Shown piece by piece: positions 50,746-61,122 of a stretch of 64,000 nt of DNA (positions are counted from its first letter, which is position 1; each line of letters begins with the position of its first letter). This DNA is from Pseudomonas putida (GTDB lineage Bacteria > Pseudomonadota > Gammaproteobacteria > Pseudomonadales > Pseudomonadaceae). The notes under the pieces were generated by a model. That model was not told the origin of the DNA. It ran no database searches and saw only the letters and a program-made list of their open reading frames with translations. The translations under genes were made by a program, and so were the position numbers. The DNA is taken from contig NZ_MINI01000038.1 in assembly GCF_002906855.1 (NCBI RefSeq), positions 620,001 to 684,000 on the forward strand, written 5' to 3'.

Positions 50746-51573
50746 ATGCTGAGCCCCTACATGTCGCCCGTCGAGCGGGTGTGGTTCTACACCCTGCGCA
50801 TCCTCTGCGGTCTGATCCTGCTGTTCCTGGTATTGCCGGTGCTGGTAATCGTGCCGTTGTCGTTCAACAGCGGCAGTTTCCTGGTGTACCCGCTGCAGGG
50901 CTTTTCGCTGCAGTGGTACCACGACTTCTTCGCCTCGGCCGAGTGGATGCGGGCGCTGAAGAACAGCATCATTGTGGCGCCAGCGGCCACGGTACTGGCC
51001 ATGGTGTTTGGCACCCTGGCGTCGATCGGCCTGACCCGTGGTGATTTCCCGGGCAAGTCGCTGGTGATGGCGCTGGTGATTTCGCCGATGGTGGTGCCGG
51101 TGGTGATCATCGGTGTGGCCAGCTACCTGTTCTTCGCCCCGCTGGGCCTGGGCAACAGCTTCATCTCGCTGATCCTGGTGCACGCGGTGCTGGGTGTGCC
51201 GTTCGTCATCATTACCGTGTCGGCGACCCTGCAGGGCTTCAACTACAACCTGGTACGTGCGGCGGCCAGCCTCGGTGCCTCGCCTTTGCTGACCTTCCGT
51301 CGAGTGACTTTGCCGCTGATTGCCCCCGGGGTGATCTCGGGAGCGCTGTTCGCCTTTGCCACGTCGTTCGACGAAGTGGTGGTGACGCTGTTCCTCGCCG
51401 GGCCGGAGCAGGCAACCTTGCCACGGCAGATGTTCAGCGGCATTCGCGAGAACCTCAGCCCGACCATTGCGGCGGCGGCGACCCTGTTGATTGCCTTCTC
51501 GGTGGTCTTGTTGCTGACCCTGGAGTGGTTGCGTGGACGTAGCGAGAAGCTTCGTACCCAACAACCTGCCTGA
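50746..51573 (+). CDS. agtD: ABC transporter permease, PotC-like (AgtD)
   Basis: The 275-residue second permease has six predicted helices and the coupling loop AAASLGASPLLTFRRVTLPLIAPGV. It starts 11 bases after agtC. The four transporter genes end at a strong hairpin (51587-51612). Confidence 0.87.
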   Translation: MLSPYMSPVERVWFYTLRILCGLILLFLVLPVLVIVPLSFNSGSFLVYPLQGFSLQWYHDFFASAEWMRALKNSIIVAPAATVLAMVFGTLASIGLTRGDFPGKSLVMALVISPMVVPVVIIGVASYLFFAPLGLGNSFISLILVHAVLGVPFVIITVSATLQGFNYNLVRAAASLGASPLLTFRRVTLPLIAPGVISGALFAFATSFDEVVVTLFLAGPEQATLPRQMFSGIRENLSPTIAAAATLLIAFSVVLLLTLEWLRGRSEKLRTQQPA

Positions 51574-51586
51574 AGCAATGGTGTGG

Positions 51587-51612
51587 TCGGGGTTGATACC
51601 AATCAGCCCCGA
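51587..51612 (+). terminator. Hairpin after agtD
   Basis: TCGGGGTTGAT (51587-51597) and ATCAGCCCCGA (51602-51612) pair over 11 positions (one G-T) around ACCA. The following TCCGTTTCC is only weakly T-rich, so it is a probable but not classical terminator. Confidence 0.6.
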
Positions 51613-51666
51613 TCCGTTTCCCTGAGTTACAATGCGCGCCACCGTGATTCTGCCAACAGGTGCGCC

Positions 51667-52341
51667 ATGCAGCCCTACGCTATTGCCCCCTCCATTCTCT
51701 CTGCCGATTTCGCCCGTCTGGGCGAGGACGTCGACAAGGTTCTGGCCGCGGGTGCCGACATCGTTCACTTCGATGTCATGGACAACCACTACGTACCCAA
51801 CCTGACCATTGGCCCGATGGTCTGCACCGCACTGCGCAAGTACGGCGTGACCGCGCCAATCGACGTGCACCTGATGGTCAGCCCGGTCGACCGCATCATC
51901 GGCGACTTCATCGAGGCCGGCGCCACCTACATCACCTTCCACCCGGAAGCCTCGCAGCACATCGACCGTTCGCTGCAACTGATCAAGGATGGCGGCTGCA
52001 AGGCCGGCCTGGTGTTCAACCCGGCCACCAGCCTGGACGCCCTGAAGTACGTGATGGACAAGGTCGACATGGTCCTGCTGATGAGCGTCAACCCAGGCTT
52101 CGGCGGGCAGAAGTTCATCCCCGGTACCCTCGACAAGCTGCGTGAAGCCCGCGCGCTGATCGACGCCAGCGGCCGCGATATCCGCCTGGAGATCGATGGT
52201 GGCGTCAACGTCAATAACATCCGCGAAATCGCCGCCGCTGGCGCTGACACCTTCGTGGCCGGCTCGGCGATCTTCAACGCCCCGGACTACCAGGAAGTCA
52301 TCGCCAAGATGCGCTCCGAACTGGCCCAGGCCCGCCCATGA
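51667..52341 (+). CDS. rpe: Ribulose-phosphate 3-epimerase
   Basis: A 224-residue TIM-barrel enzyme interconverting ribulose-5-phosphate and xylulose-5-phosphate. The signatures [34 protein letters not shown] and [14 protein letters not shown] are present, with catalytic aspartates and metal-binding histidines. ATG 51667 is used on family length. It overlaps gph by four bases; a TTACAAT hexamer at 51627-51633 is a possible -10. Confidence 0.97.
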   Translation: MQPYAIAPSILSADFARLGEDVDKVLAAGADIVHFDVMDNHYVPNLTIGPMVCTALRKYGVTAPIDVHLMVSPVDRIIGDFIEAGATYITFHPEASQHIDRSLQLIKDGGCKAGLVFNPATSLDALKYVMDKVDMVLLMSVNPGFGGQKFIPGTLDKLREARALIDASGRDIRLEIDGGVNVNNIREIAAAGADTFVAGSAIFNAPDYQEVIAKMRSELAQARP

Positions 52342-53156
52342 GTGGCTTCGAGCAGCTGTTCCCGGGGACGCTGCCCAGGCTGGTGATGTTCGATCTGGAC
52401 GGTACCCTGATCGACTCGGTACCCGACCTGGCTGCCGCCGTGGACCGCATGCTGCTCGAACTGGGGCGCCCGCCCGCCGGCCTTGAGGCCGTGCGCCACT
52501 GGGTTGGCAACGGCGCCCAGGTGCTGGTGCGCCGCGCCCTGGCCGGTGGCATCGAGCATGATGCCGTGGACGATGCGCTGGCGGAAAAGGGCCTGGCGCT
52601 GTTCATGGATGCCTATGCCCAAAGCCATGAGCTCACCGTGCTCTACCCTGGGGTGAAGGACACCCTGCGCTGGCTGCAGAAGCAAGGCGTGGAAATGGCG
52701 CTGATCACCAACAAGCCGGAGCGTTTCGTCGCGCCATTGCTCGACCAGATGAAGATCGGCCGCTATTTCCGCTGGATCATCGGCGGCGATACCTTGCCGC
52801 AGAAAAAGCCCGACCCGGCAGCGTTGCTGTTCGTCATGCAGATGGCCGGTGTCAGCCCGCAGCAGTCGCTGTTTGTCGGCGATTCGCGCAGCGATGTGCT
52901 GGCGGCCAGGGCGGCCGGCGTGCAATGCGTGGGCCTCACCTACGGCTACAATCATGGCCGGCCGATCACCGAGGAGTCCCCCAGCCTGGTGATCGACGAC
53001 CTGCGCGCACTGCTGCCCGGTTGCGCAGACCCGGCCACTGGGATAACGTTGGCGGACCTTCAAGCCTCCCAAGACAGAGAGTCCACCGTGGCGGTCACTG
53101 GCAAATTCTGGATGAAAGTCATCAAGGCCCTGGCCCGTTGGCGCTGGCGCGCCTGA
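52338..53156 (+). CDS. gph: Phosphoglycolate phosphatase
   Basis: A 272-residue HAD phosphatase that removes phosphate from 2-phosphoglycolate. The nucleophile motif is [10 protein letters not shown], followed by LITNKPERF, the lysine in PQKKPDPA and the acidic pair in FVGDSRSDV. The last roughly 25 residues ([20 protein letters not shown] and RA) lie beyond the HAD core. They are in the same frame as a tryptophan-rich leader peptide for trpE, so no stop separates the enzyme from the leader. It overlaps rpe at its start. Confidence 0.95.
   Translation: MSGFEQLFPGTLPRLVMFDLDGTLIDSVPDLAAAVDRMLLELGRPPAGLEAVRHWVGNGAQVLVRRALAGGIEHDAVDDALAEKGLALFMDAYAQSHELTVLYPGVKDTLRWLQKQGVEMALITNKPERFVAPLLDQMKIGRYFRWIIGGDTLPQKKPDPAALLFVMQMAGVSPQQSLFVGDSRSDVLAARAAGVQCVGLTYGYNHGRPITEESPSLVIDDLRALLPGCADPATGITLADLQASQDRESTVAVTGKFWMKVIKALARWRWRA
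53088..53156 (+). CDS. trpE leader peptide, in frame with the 3' end of gph
   Basis: A short leader can start at GTG 53088 (GAGAG six bases before) or ATG 53112 and ends ...[12 protein letters not shown]. It has tandem tryptophan codons (TGG CGC TGG) just before the stop, plus one in the longer form. It shares this ending with a peptide ahead of trpG. P. putida trpE and trpGDC are known to be attenuated. That the peptide is made separately from Gph is inferred. Confidence 0.55.
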   Translation: MAVTGKFWMKVIKALARWRWRA

Positions 53157-53226
53157 CTTATGCCCGCCGGCGCCTGCCGGCCCGTCCGCTTGCCCGACCC
53201 CATTGCTGCTTGCCACGAGGCTACCC
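53157..53226 (+). promoter_or_regulatory. trpE attenuator region
   Basis: The region contains a GCCGGC/GCCGGC stem (53166-53171 and 53176-53181) and the sequence CCTGCCGGCCCGTCCG, which is also present after the trpG leader. GGCGCC segments here can pair with the GGCGC repeats within the leader's Trp/Arg codons, giving alternative structures. No T-run is seen. Confidence 0.5.
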
Positions 53227-54708
53227 ATGACCCGCGAAGAATTCCTGCGCCTGGCCGCTACCGGCTACAACCGCATCCCTTTGGCCTGTGAAACCCTGGC
53301 CGACTTCGACACGCCGCTGTCGATCTACCTGAAGCTGGCCGACCAAGCCAACTCCTACCTGCTCGAGTCCGTGCAGGGCGGCGAAAAGTGGGGCCGTTAC
53401 TCGATGATCGGCCTGCCGTCGCGCACCGTGATGCGCGTGCATGGCTACCACGTGAGCATCCTGCAGGATGGCTTGGAAGTGGAAAGCCACGATGTCGAGG
53501 ACCCGCTGGCCTTTGTCGAAAGCTTCAAGGACCGCTACAAGGTCGCCGACATCCCTGGCTTGCCGCGTTTCAACGGCGGCCTGGTCGGCTACTTCGGCTA
53601 TGACTGCGTGCGCTATGTCGAGAAGCGCCTGGGTGACAGTCCAAACCCGGACCCGCTGGGCGTGCCGGACATCCTGCTGATGGTTTCCGACGCGGTGGTG
53701 GTGTTCGACAACCTGGCGGGCAAGATGCACGCCATCGTGCTGGTCGACCCGGCAGAAGAGCAGGCCTTCGAGCAAGGCCAGGCACGCCTGCAACGCCTGC
53801 TGGAGAAACTGCGTCAGCCCATCACCCCTCGCCGTGGCCTGGACCTGAGCGGGCCGATGGCTGCCGAGCCGGAATTCCGTTCCAGCTACACCCGTGATGA
53901 CTACGAGAACGCGGTGGGCCGTATCAAGGAATACATCCTGGCCGGTGACTGCATGCAGGTCGTGCCGTCGCAGCGCATGTCGATCGACTTCAAGGCTGCC
54001 CCCATCGACCTGTACCGCGCGCTGCGCTGCTTCAACCCGACGCCGTACATGTACTTCTTCAATTTCGGCGACTTCCATGTGGTCGGCAGCTCGCCGGAAG
54101 TGCTGGTGCGGGTGGAAGACAACCTGGTCACCGTGCGCCCGATTGCCGGAACCCGCCCGCGTGGAGCTACCGAGGAGGCCGACCGTGCTCTGGAAGACGA
54201 CCTTCTTTCGGACGACAAAGAGATCGCCGAGCACCTGATGCTCATAGACCTGGGCCGCAACGACGTGGGCCGGGTGTCCTCGACCGGTAGCGTGCGCCTG
54301 ACCGAGAAGATGGTGATCGAGCGCTACTCGAACGTGATGCACATTGTGTCCAACGTGACCGGCCAACTGCGTGAAGGCCTGACCGCGATGGATGCGCTGC
54401 GGGCAATCCTGCCGGCGGGTACCTTGTCGGGCGCGCCGAAGATTCGCGCGATGGAGATCATCGACGAGCTGGAGCCAGTCAAGCGTGGCGTTTACGGTGG
54501 TGCGGTCGGTTACTTCGCCTGGAACGGCAACATGGATACCGCGATTGCCATCCGTACTGCGGTGATCAAGGACGGCGAACTGCACGTGCAGGCTGGTGGC
54601 GGCATCGTTGCCGACTCGGTGCCGGCGCTGGAGTGGGAAGAGACCATCAATAAGCGCCGGGCAATGTTCCGTGCCGTGGCGCTGGCTGAGCAGACTACCG
54701 CCAAGTAA
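53227..54708 (+). CDS. trpE: Anthranilate synthase component I
   Basis: The 493-residue large subunit makes anthranilate from chorismate and ammonia. The tryptophan-binding LLES segment near residue 43 (feedback inhibition), and the chorismate-domain motifs [30 protein letters not shown] and [16 protein letters not shown] are present. ATG 53227 follows GAGG and matches homologues. It is separated from trpGDC by estP on the opposite strand. Confidence 0.97.
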   Translation: MTREEFLRLAATGYNRIPLACETLADFDTPLSIYLKLADQANSYLLESVQGGEKWGRYSMIGLPSRTVMRVHGYHVSILQDGLEVESHDVEDPLAFVESFKDRYKVADIPGLPRFNGGLVGYFGYDCVRYVEKRLGDSPNPDPLGVPDILLMVSDAVVVFDNLAGKMHAIVLVDPAEEQAFEQGQARLQRLLEKLRQPITPRRGLDLSGPMAAEPEFRSSYTRDDYENAVGRIKEYILAGDCMQVVPSQRMSIDFKAAPIDLYRALRCFNPTPYMYFFNFGDFHVVGSSPEVLVRVEDNLVTVRPIAGTRPRGATEEADRALEDDLLSDDKEIAEHLMLIDLGRNDVGRVSSTGSVRLTEKMVIERYSNVMHIVSNVTGQLREGLTAMDALRAILPAGTLSGAPKIRAMEIIDELEPVKRGVYGGAVGYFAWNGNMDTAIAIRTAVIKDGELHVQAGGGIVADSVPALEWEETINKRRAMFRAVALAEQTTAK

Positions 54709-54712
54709 ATCG

Positions 54713-54742
54713 ATTGGGGCCGCAAAGCGGCCCCAATGTTTT
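54713..54742. terminator. Intrinsic terminator between trpE and estP
   Basis: ATTGGGGCCGC (54713-54723) and GCGGCCCCAAT (54727-54737) form an 11-bp stem with loop AAA, followed by TGTTTT on the + strand. It is placed between the convergent stops of trpE and estP. Confidence 0.88.
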
Positions 54743-56621
54743 AGAAGTCCACGCTGACTCCAAGGCTGACACCTTGCTGAGTCAACTCATCACTCTTGCG
54801 CCAGTTATAGTTCCCGCGCAGATGCACCCCCGCCATGAGCTCATGAGTCACCCCCAGGCTCGCCCGAGTCAGATCACTGTGCGGCGTATACCCGGTCAAC
54901 GTGAAGTCATTCGCTGGCAAAGTGGTCAGGTGCAAGGTCACATCCTGCTGGTCATCCTCGAATTCATGCTCCTGCGCCACCTCGGCGAATAGCCGGGTGC
55001 TCGGCAGTACCTGTACGCTGCCTAGCAGCCCAACGCCCAGGCGCCGTGAAGTCCGCTCCTGGTCATCGACGCCCAGTGCTGTCGAGCGCCCGCTTTTCTC
55101 GTCATAGCCATCGACCTTCACCCGCGCATAATCGGCACTGATAAACGGTGCCAGTTGCCAGCGACTGCTGTCGGCCGCCAGGTTGTAGCCCAGCCGGGCC
55201 GTCACGGCCCAGGCCTCGCCATCGGTGTCGCCCTTCTCGCTGCGGTCGTTGACGCCAAGCGCAAAGGTGCGCTTGAGGTCGTGGTAATCCAGATGGCCGG
55301 CGCTCAGTGCGGCGTCGGCCCACCAGCGGTCTTGACGAAACTGGGCGAAGGCGCTGGCCAGGTAGCTGTCGAGCTTGTAGTCCGAGTCTTGTTCACCGGC
55401 CTCCAGCTTCTGCCGGTACACGCCACCGGCAAGGCCCAGGCGCCAGGCATCATTGAGCCGGTAACTGCCGCCCAAGGTCAGGTTGTAGCCGTGCCCGTCA
55501 GCGCTGGCCGCACTGTGCTGGTCATCGAAGTCCAGATCCTGCCCGCCAGTGCTGACGAAGGCCTGCCATTGGCCCACTGCCTGCCAGGGTGTCTGCCACT
55601 GGTTGCGCAGTTCGTCCTGGTGCGCGCGGAGGCTGGCGTGGGCCATTTCCGGCAGCAAGGTCAGCTCCCAAGGGGCGGAAATGATCGAGTAGGCGTAATC
55701 CGCGATCAGTTGCTGCCCGGCGATGGTCGGGTGTACCGAGTCGTTGAACAGCAGTTTGGTCGGGTCTGGTGTTATGCCGTTGATGCCATATACCGGGTTT
55801 TGCACGCATCCTTCGCCGCTGTAGCAGGTGCCAACAAGGTTCTGGCCGGTGGCCAGACCGAACTGACTGGGGCTGGCCAACGCCTCGCTCAGCAGCACAG
55901 GAATGTTCAGGGGGATGATTTCGGCATCGACCTGCCTCAGTTGGCTGAGCAGCGACTGGTTAAACGCGCTGGACAGCTGCGACAGCGGGTTCTGCTGTGG
56001 CGTACCGCTGAAGTTGGGGGTCTGCCCCAGGTCGGGCAGCAGCCAGACCACGATGTAACGGGCGCCGCCTTGCTGCAGGGCCTGGGCGCTAGCTGCCAGG
56101 CGGCCTCCGGCGGCCACGGCGTCGGCAGGGCTGTTTATCTGGCCCTGAAGAAAATCATTGCCGCCACCGGTCAGGTAGTAAAGGGCATTGGGGTCGGCGC
56201 GCAGGCCGTTGGCCAGGTAGCCTGGCTTTTCTCGCAATACCTGCCCGGCGCCGGGGCGCCCTGGCGGGATGATCGTCTCGGACGTGGTGGTGATCGAATC
56301 CAGAATCTGCTGGGTGGTGTAGCCACCGACCGCCCAGTTGTTGCCATCGGCAAGTCCCAGTGCCTGGTTGACGGGGGAGGTGGAAGGGCCCAGCTCTGTC
56401 GGGCTCACACCCAACCGCCCGCCCAGGATCATCGGCGACACCGGGGCATAGTTGCCATTGGCATCGCGGTTGGTGAAGCGCGCGCCACCAAACTGCCCGG
56501 CATCACTGAGGCTGTCGCCAAACACGATCAGGGTGGAGTAGGGCGAGGGGGCGGCGAAGGCCTGGCTGCAAGCCAAGGCCAATGAGGCAAAGGTAAAGCG
56601 CAACAACGGTGCTTTTCGCAT
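54741..56621 (-). CDS. estP: GDSL-family autotransporter esterase
   Basis: This 626-residue protein has a signal peptide ([20 protein letters not shown], cleaved at AFA-A), a GDSL hydrolase passenger with catalytic Ser37 in FGDSLSD, Gly/Asn blocks (GGGNDF) and the Asp/His pair in NDSVHPT, followed by a C-terminal autotransporter beta-barrel (about 350-626) ending in the aromatic outer-membrane signature SVDF. It is an outer-membrane-anchored esterase of the EstA/EstP group; EstA is linked to rhamnolipid and motility in P. aeruginosa. It lies between trpE and trpG on the opposite strand. Confidence 0.92.
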   Translation of the reverse strand: MRKAPLLRFTFASLALACSQAFAAPSPYSTLIVFGDSLSDAGQFGGARFTNRDANGNYAPVSPMILGGRLGVSPTELGPSTSPVNQALGLADGNNWAVGGYTTQQILDSITTTSETIIPPGRPGAGQVLREKPGYLANGLRADPNALYYLTGGGNDFLQGQINSPADAVAAGGRLAASAQALQQGGARYIVVWLLPDLGQTPNFSGTPQQNPLSQLSSAFNQSLLSQLRQVDAEIIPLNIPVLLSEALASPSQFGLATGQNLVGTCYSGEGCVQNPVYGINGITPDPTKLLFNDSVHPTIAGQQLIADYAYSIISAPWELTLLPEMAHASLRAHQDELRNQWQTPWQAVGQWQAFVSTGGQDLDFDDQHSAASADGHGYNLTLGGSYRLNDAWRLGLAGGVYRQKLEAGEQDSDYKLDSYLASAFAQFRQDRWWADAALSAGHLDYHDLKRTFALGVNDRSEKGDTDGEAWAVTARLGYNLAADSSRWQLAPFISADYARVKVDGYDEKSGRSTALGVDDQERTSRRLGVGLLGSVQVLPSTRLFAEVAQEHEFEDDQQDVTLHLTTLPANDFTLTGYTPHSDLTRASLGVTHELMAGVHLRGNYNWRKSDELTQQGVSLGVSVDF

Positions 56622-56727
56622 CAGAGAACATCCTTTTCTTTATTTTTATCAGGACAACCCGATCGACCTTAGCAAATTGCCGCGCATCCCTCCCAAGTCC
56701 ATTCGTTTCCCCGTGTTTACGGGCATA

Positions 56728-56756
56728 TTGCGCCCGCCGCCCCGGTAGGCTACTGT
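56728..56756 (+). promoter_or_regulatory. Candidate promoter of trpGDC
   Basis: TTGCGC (56728-56733), a 17-base spacer and TACTGT (56751-56756) form a weak but correctly spaced sigma-70 pair, just ahead of the leader peptide. Transcription would begin near 56763. Confidence 0.35.
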
Positions 56757-56766
56757 GCGTGCAAGT

Positions 56767-56853
56767 ATGAGCGAGACCTATCCTGTGTTGATCGTCAGCA
56801 AACTCTTGATGCGCGTTATCAAGGCCCACGCCCGTTGGCGTTGGCGCGCCTGA
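56767..56853 (+). CDS. trpGDC leader peptide
   Basis: A 28-residue peptide from ATG 56767 (or 14 residues from ATG 56809) ending MRVIKAHARWRWRA, with codons CGT TGG CGT TGG. It matches the end of the gph/trpE leader over KXXM(K/R)VIKA(L/H)ARWRWRA. If transcription starts at 56763 the first ATG would be almost leaderless, which favours ATG 56809. Ribosome stalling at the two Trp codons would sense tryptophan supply. Confidence 0.6.
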   Translation: MSETYPVLIVSKLLMRVIKAHARWRWRA

Positions 56854-56966
56854 CTTTATCTCCTGCCGGCCCGTCCGGCCCGCCCCCGTTTGCCTTCCTG
56901 TCCGTTTAGCGACCGCCCCTCGTGGCAAAGCCGTGCCCATGGCCGGTGTAGGAAGGTTCGTTTTTT
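56854..56966 (+). promoter_or_regulatory. trpGDC attenuator region
   Basis: It shares CCTGCCGGCCCGTCCG with the trpE leader (56863 onward). A long-range stem CCTTCCT (56893-56899) with AGGAAGG (56950-56956) is followed by TTCG and six T residues (56961-56966), which has the form of a terminator placed 30 bases before trpG. The inner pairing is unclear to me. Confidence 0.5.
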
Positions 56967-56996
56967 GAAGTCAGTAGATTCAAGAGGTTTAGCCCG

Positions 56997-57590
56997 ATGT
57001 TACTGATGATCGACAATTACGACTCATTCACTTACAACGTCGTTCAGTACCTTGGCGAGCTGGGTGCCGAGGTCAAGGTCATTCGCAATGATGAAATGAC
57101 CATCGCCGAAATCGAAGCCCTCAACCCCGAGCGCATCGTTGTTTCCCCAGGCCCGTGCACGCCGAGCGAAGCTGGCGTGTCCATCGAAGCCATCCTGCAT
57201 TTTGCCGGCAAGCTGCCGATCCTCGGCGTTTGCCTGGGTCATCAGTCCATCGGCCAGGCCTTTGGCGGTGATGTGGTGCGTGCCCGTCAGGTCATGCACG
57301 GCAAGACCAGCCCTGTGCACCACCGCGACCTGGGCGTGTTCGCCGAACTCAACAACCCGCTCACGGTGACCCGTTACCACTCCTTGGTAGTCAAGCGCGA
57401 AACCCTGCCGGACTGCCTGGAAGTCACCGCCTGGACTGCCCATGAAGACGGTTCGGTCGACGAGATCATGGGCCTGCGACACAAGACTCTGAACATCGAA
57501 GGGGTACAGTTCCACCCCGAGTCCATCCTCACCGAGCAGGGCCACGAGCTGTTCGCCAACTTCCTCAAGCAGACCGGCGGCCGCCGCTAA
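56997..57590 (+). CDS. trpG: Anthranilate synthase component II (glutamine amidotransferase)
   Basis: The 197-residue class I amidotransferase supplies ammonia to TrpE. It has the triad cysteine in [13 protein letters not shown] and the His-Glu pair in GVQFHPES. The DNYDSFTYN start is typical. It leads trpGDC, nine bases before trpD. It may also serve p-aminobenzoate synthesis, as in some bacteria; that is not shown here. Confidence 0.96.
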   Translation: MLLMIDNYDSFTYNVVQYLGELGAEVKVIRNDEMTIAEIEALNPERIVVSPGPCTPSEAGVSIEAILHFAGKLPILGVCLGHQSIGQAFGGDVVRARQVMHGKTSPVHHRDLGVFAELNNPLTVTRYHSLVVKRETLPDCLEVTAWTAHEDGSVDEIMGLRHKTLNIEGVQFHPESILTEQGHELFANFLKQTGGRR

Positions 57591-57599
57591 GGATCGACC

Positions 57600-58649
57600 A
57601 TGGATATCAAGAGTGCATTGAGCCGCATCGTCGGCCACCTGGACCTCAGCACTGATGAAATGCGTGATGTCATGCGCCAGATCATGACCGGCCAGTGCAG
57701 CGAAGCGCAGATCGGCGCCTTCCTGATGGGCATGCGCATGAAGAGCGAGAGCATCGACGAGATCGTCGGCGCGGTCTCGGTGATGCGCGAGCTGGCAGAC
57801 AAGGTCGAACTGAAAAACCTTGATGGCGTGGTCGACATCGTCGGTACAGGTGGTGATGGCGCCAATATTTTCAACGTTTCCACCGCGTCGTCGTTCGTCC
57901 TCGCTGCCGCTGGCTGCACCGTGGCCAAGCATGGCAACCGCGCGGTATCGGGCAAGAGCGGCAGCGCCGACCTGCTGGAAGCCGCTGGCATCTACCTTAA
58001 CCTGACCCCGACCCAGGTCGCCCGCTGCATCGATAGCCTGGGGATTGGCTTCATGTTCGCCCAGAGCCATCACAGCGCCATGAAATATGCCGCTGGCCCG
58101 CGTCGTGATTTGGGGCTGCGTACCCTGTTCAACATGCTCGGCCCGCTTACGAATCCGGCCGGTGTGAAGCACCAGGTAGTCGGCGTGTTCACCCAGGCGC
58201 TGTGCCGTCCACTGGCCGAGGTGCTGCAGCGCCTGGGCAGCAAGCATGTGCTGGTGGTGCATTCGAAGGATGGTCTGGACGAATTCAGCCTGGCCGCGCC
58301 AACCTTTGTTGCCGAGCTGAAGAACGACGAGATCACTGAGTATTGGGTCGAACCCGAAGACCTCGGCATGAAGAGCCAGAGCTTGCATGGCCTGGCGGTG
58401 GAAAACCCACAGGCGTCGCTGGAGCTGATCCGCGATGCCCTGGGCCGGCGCAAGACCGAAAACGGCCAGAAGGCCGCCGAAATGATCGTGCTCAATGCCG
58501 GCGCGGCCCTGTATGCCGCTGACCATGCCATGAGCCTGAAAACTGGCGTGGAACTGGCCCACGATGTACTGCACACCGGGCTGGCCTGGGAAAAACTGCA
58601 GGAACTGGGCGCCTTTACTGCAGTATTCAAGGTGGAGAACGAAGCATGA
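57600..58649 (+). CDS. trpD: Anthranilate phosphoribosyltransferase
   Basis: A 349-residue enzyme joining anthranilate to phosphoribosyl pyrophosphate. Motifs include [19 protein letters not shown] and [19 protein letters not shown], followed by [20 protein letters not shown]. It overlaps trpC by ATGA. Confidence 0.97.
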   Translation: MDIKSALSRIVGHLDLSTDEMRDVMRQIMTGQCSEAQIGAFLMGMRMKSESIDEIVGAVSVMRELADKVELKNLDGVVDIVGTGGDGANIFNVSTASSFVLAAAGCTVAKHGNRAVSGKSGSADLLEAAGIYLNLTPTQVARCIDSLGIGFMFAQSHHSAMKYAAGPRRDLGLRTLFNMLGPLTNPAGVKHQVVGVFTQALCRPLAEVLQRLGSKHVLVVHSKDGLDEFSLAAPTFVAELKNDEITEYWVEPEDLGMKSQSLHGLAVENPQASLELIRDALGRRKTENGQKAAEMIVLNAGAALYAADHAMSLKTGVELAHDVLHTGLAWEKLQELGAFTAVFKVENEA

Positions 58650-59479
58650 GTGTGCCGACGGTGCTGGAAAGGATCATCGCCCGCAAGTTCCAGGAAGTGG
58701 CCGAACGCAGCGCGCGCGTCAGCCTTGCCGAACTGGAGCGCCTGGCCAAGGCAGCCGACGCCCCGCGTGGCTTTGCCAATGCGCTGATCGCGCAGGCCAA
58801 GCGCAAGCAGCCGGCGGTAATCGCCGAAATCAAGAAGGCTTCGCCAAGCAAAGGCGTGATCCGCGAAAACTTCGTGCCGGCAGACATCGCCGTCAGCTAC
58901 GAGAAAGGTGGGGCGACCTGCCTGTCGGTGCTGACCGATGTGGATTACTTCCAGGGCGCAGACGAGTACCTGCAGCAGGCTCGCGCGGCTGTTTCGCTGC
59001 CGGTTATCCGCAAGGATTTCATGGTCGACTCGTATCAGATCGTCGAGGCCCGTGCCCTGGGTGCTGACTGCGTGCTATTGATCGTGTCGGCGCTGGATGA
59101 TGTGAAGATGGCGGAGCTGGCTTCGGTGGCCAAGGATGTCGGCCTCGACGTGCTGGTCGAGGTGCATGACGGCGATGAGCTGGAGCGTGCGCTGAAAACC
59201 CTGGATACGCCGCTGGTGGGGGTGAACAACCGTAACCTGCACACCTTCGAAGTCAGCCTGGAAACCACCCTCGACCTGCTGCCACGCATTCCACGAGACC
59301 GTCTGGCGATTACCGAGAGCGGAATTCTCAACCGCGCCGATGTCGAGCTGATGGAGATCAACGAGGTCTACTCGTTCCTGGTCGGTGAGGCGTTCATGCG
59401 CGCCCCGCAGCCGGGGCTGGAATTGCAGCGGTTGTTCTTCCCGGAACAGGTGAAGAAGACTGTTCAGCCTCTGGACTGA
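58646..59479 (+). CDS. trpC: Indole-3-glycerol-phosphate synthase
   Basis: A 277-residue TIM-barrel enzyme. The signatures [13 protein letters not shown], the catalytic lysine in VIRKDFMVD, and [12 protein letters not shown] are present. It is monofunctional, with no fused TrpF domain. It ends the trpGDC operon, followed by a clear terminator. Confidence 0.97.
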   Translation: MSVPTVLERIIARKFQEVAERSARVSLAELERLAKAADAPRGFANALIAQAKRKQPAVIAEIKKASPSKGVIRENFVPADIAVSYEKGGATCLSVLTDVDYFQGADEYLQQARAAVSLPVIRKDFMVDSYQIVEARALGADCVLLIVSALDDVKMAELASVAKDVGLDVLVEVHDGDELERALKTLDTPLVGVNNRNLHTFEVSLETTLDLLPRIPRDRLAITESGILNRADVELMEINEVYSFLVGEAFMRAPQPGLELQRLFFPEQVKKTVQPLD

Positions 59480-59488
59480 TCAAAATCG

Positions 59489-59513
59489 AAGCCGGCTTTA
59501 TGCCGGCTTTTTT
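59489..59513 (+). terminator. Intrinsic terminator of trpGDC
   Basis: AAGCCGGC and GCCGGCTT pair around TTTAT, followed by a T-run (59508-59513). Confidence 0.92.
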
Positions 59514-59518
59514 GTACG

Positions 59519-59557
59519 CCTGTTACGGCCCACTCGCGGGCTTGCCTGCGAAGAGAC
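59519..59557. repeat. Degenerate P. putida REP element
   Basis: The stretch ending CGCGGGCTTGCCTGCGAAGAGACCGG resembles the inverse of the 35-base REP of P. putida (CCGGCCTCTTCGCGGG...). A 7-bp stem CGCGGGC/GCCTGCG with one G-T forms inside it. It lies between the trpC terminator and the next gene. Confidence 0.6.
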
Positions 59558-59585
59558 CGGTAAACCCAACATCAAAGGTGGATCA

Positions 59586-60290
59586 ATGACCGATCAACCC
59601 CTGGCCCTCACCGTCGAACAGGGCCTGCATGCCGAGCAGGAGCTGCTGGCTGCTGTGTGCCGCGGCGAGCGCGATTGCGGCGTGCTGTTCTGGCGTCCCA
59701 CCGATCACGCCCTGGTCATGCCGCGCCGCATGAGCCGCCTGGACAACTTCGAAGCAGCCTGTTCGGAACTGGCGGTTGCCGGCTGGCCGGTCCTGCTGCG
59801 TGAAACCGGTGGCGAGCCGGTTCCGCAGTCGCAAGCGACGGTGAATGTTGCGCTGGTTTACGTGGCGCCGCGCAGCGAAGGCGATCATGGCCGTATCGAA
59901 AGCGCCTACGAACGCCTGTGCCTGCCATTGTGCGATGTATTGCGCGAGTGGGGTGGCGTCGCTTCGGTGGGTGAAATCGACGGTGCCTTCTGCGACGGCC
60001 GTTACAACGTCAACCTCAACGGCCGCAAACTGGTCGGCACGGCCCAGCGCTGGCGCCAGGGTCTGGGTGGCAAACGCCCGGTGGTGCTGGTGCATGGCGC
60101 GCTGCTGCTGGACAACGAGCGCGAATCGATGGTCGCGGCGGTCAACCGCTTCAATGAATGCTGTGACCTTGAGCAGCGCTGTCGCGCCGACAGCCATATC
60201 GCCCTGCACGAAGTTGCGCCCGAGGCGCCCTGGTTCGAGCGCCTGTCCGTGGCCTACCGCGACGTGCTGGCGGCGCTGCCCAAGGATTAA
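59586..60290 (+). CDS. Lipoate-protein ligase A-family protein
   Basis: A 234-residue protein of the BPL/LplA/LipB catalytic-domain family, with Lys148 in [15 protein letters not shown] being the lysine that contacts the acyl-adenylate. The LplA accessory C-terminal domain is absent, as in LipM/octanoyltransferase-type members. It may attach lipoate or octanoate to 2-oxo-acid dehydrogenases, but the exact reaction cannot be told. Its stop shares the bases TTAA with the convergent vfr/crp stop. Confidence 0.8.
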   Translation: MTDQPLALTVEQGLHAEQELLAAVCRGERDCGVLFWRPTDHALVMPRRMSRLDNFEAACSELAVAGWPVLLRETGGEPVPQSQATVNVALVYVAPRSEGDHGRIESAYERLCLPLCDVLREWGGVASVGEIDGAFCDGRYNVNLNGRKLVGTAQRWRQGLGGKRPVVLVHGALLLDNERESMVAAVNRFNECCDLEQRCRADSHIALHEVAPEAPWFERLSVAYRDVLAALPKD

Positions 60291-60931
60291 CGGGTGCCGT
60301 ACACCACCATGGTCTTGCCCTTGACCTGTACCAGGCTGCGTTCTTCGAGGTCCTTGAGGACGCGGCCGACCATCTCCCGTGAGCAACCGACGATTCTGCC
60401 GATTTCCTGACGGGTGATCTTGATCTGCATGCCGTCCGGGTGGGTCATGGCGTCCGGTTGCTTGCACAGGTCGAGCAGGCAACGGGCGACGCGGCCGGTA
60501 ACGTCGAAGAAGGCCAGGTCGCCGACCTTGCGCGTGGTGTTGCGCAGGCGTTGGGCCATCTGGCTGCCCAGGGCGTAGAGAATCTCCGGGTCCTGGCGGG
60601 CCAGTTCGCGGAACTTGTCGTAGCTGATCTCTGCTACTTCGCACTCGGTCTTGGCGCGTACCCAGGCGCTGCGCTGTTGCTCGCCGCCTGCCGGTTCGAA
60701 CAGGCCTAGCTCGCCGAAGAAGTCGCCATTGTTGAGGTAAGCGATGATCATCTCGTGGCCTTCGTCGTCTTCGATCAGGATGGTGACCGAGCCTTTGATG
60801 ATGAACGACAACGTTTCGGCAGGGTCACCGGCGCAGATGATGTTGCTTTTGGCGGTGTAGCGGCGGCGCTGGCAGTGAACCAGCAGCTTGTCGATGTTCT
60901 TGATCTTGGCGGGTAGGGCTGAGGCAACCAT
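60287..60931 (-). CDS. crp: cAMP receptor protein family regulator (Vfr/Crp)
   Basis: A 214-residue regulator with a cyclic-nucleotide-binding beta-roll ([11 protein letters not shown] and [16 protein letters not shown], with the cAMP phosphate arginine) and a C-terminal helix-turn-helix ([25 protein letters not shown]). It is nearly identical in outline to P. aeruginosa Vfr. ATG 60931 is chosen to match Vfr length; an in-frame start at 60958 would add nine residues. In P. putida this protein binds cAMP tightly and controls genes other than classical catabolite repression. Confidence 0.95.
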   Translation of the reverse strand: MVASALPAKIKNIDKLLVHCQRRRYTAKSNIICAGDPAETLSFIIKGSVTILIEDDEGHEMIIAYLNNGDFFGELGLFEPAGGEQQRSAWVRAKTECEVAEISYDKFRELARQDPEILYALGSQMAQRLRNTTRKVGDLAFFDVTGRVARCLLDLCKQPDAMTHPDGMQIKITRQEIGRIVGCSREMVGRVLKDLEERSLVQVKGKTMVVYGTR

Positions 60932-61122
60932 CACGAAATCCTGTTCGATGCGAGGCATAGGCTCTTGTTAGGCCTTGTCTGACGCGACGCGCCAGTCAAT
61001 TGGCGCCAGCTTATCAGACAGCGCTGGAAAATTTGACACTAAAGCGACTCGCATTGAGCTTTTCCGACAGGCATACAAGGCTTAAGCTGACACCCTTTTG
61101 CGAAATCCAGGAGTACGGACAG

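Noticed and set aside
56630..56650. A-rich AAAAATAA motif upstream of estP, a possible Crc/Hfq site
   Set aside because: It is a single motif in an A-run and lies upstream of the ribosome site, so it is weaker than those at davB and agtB.
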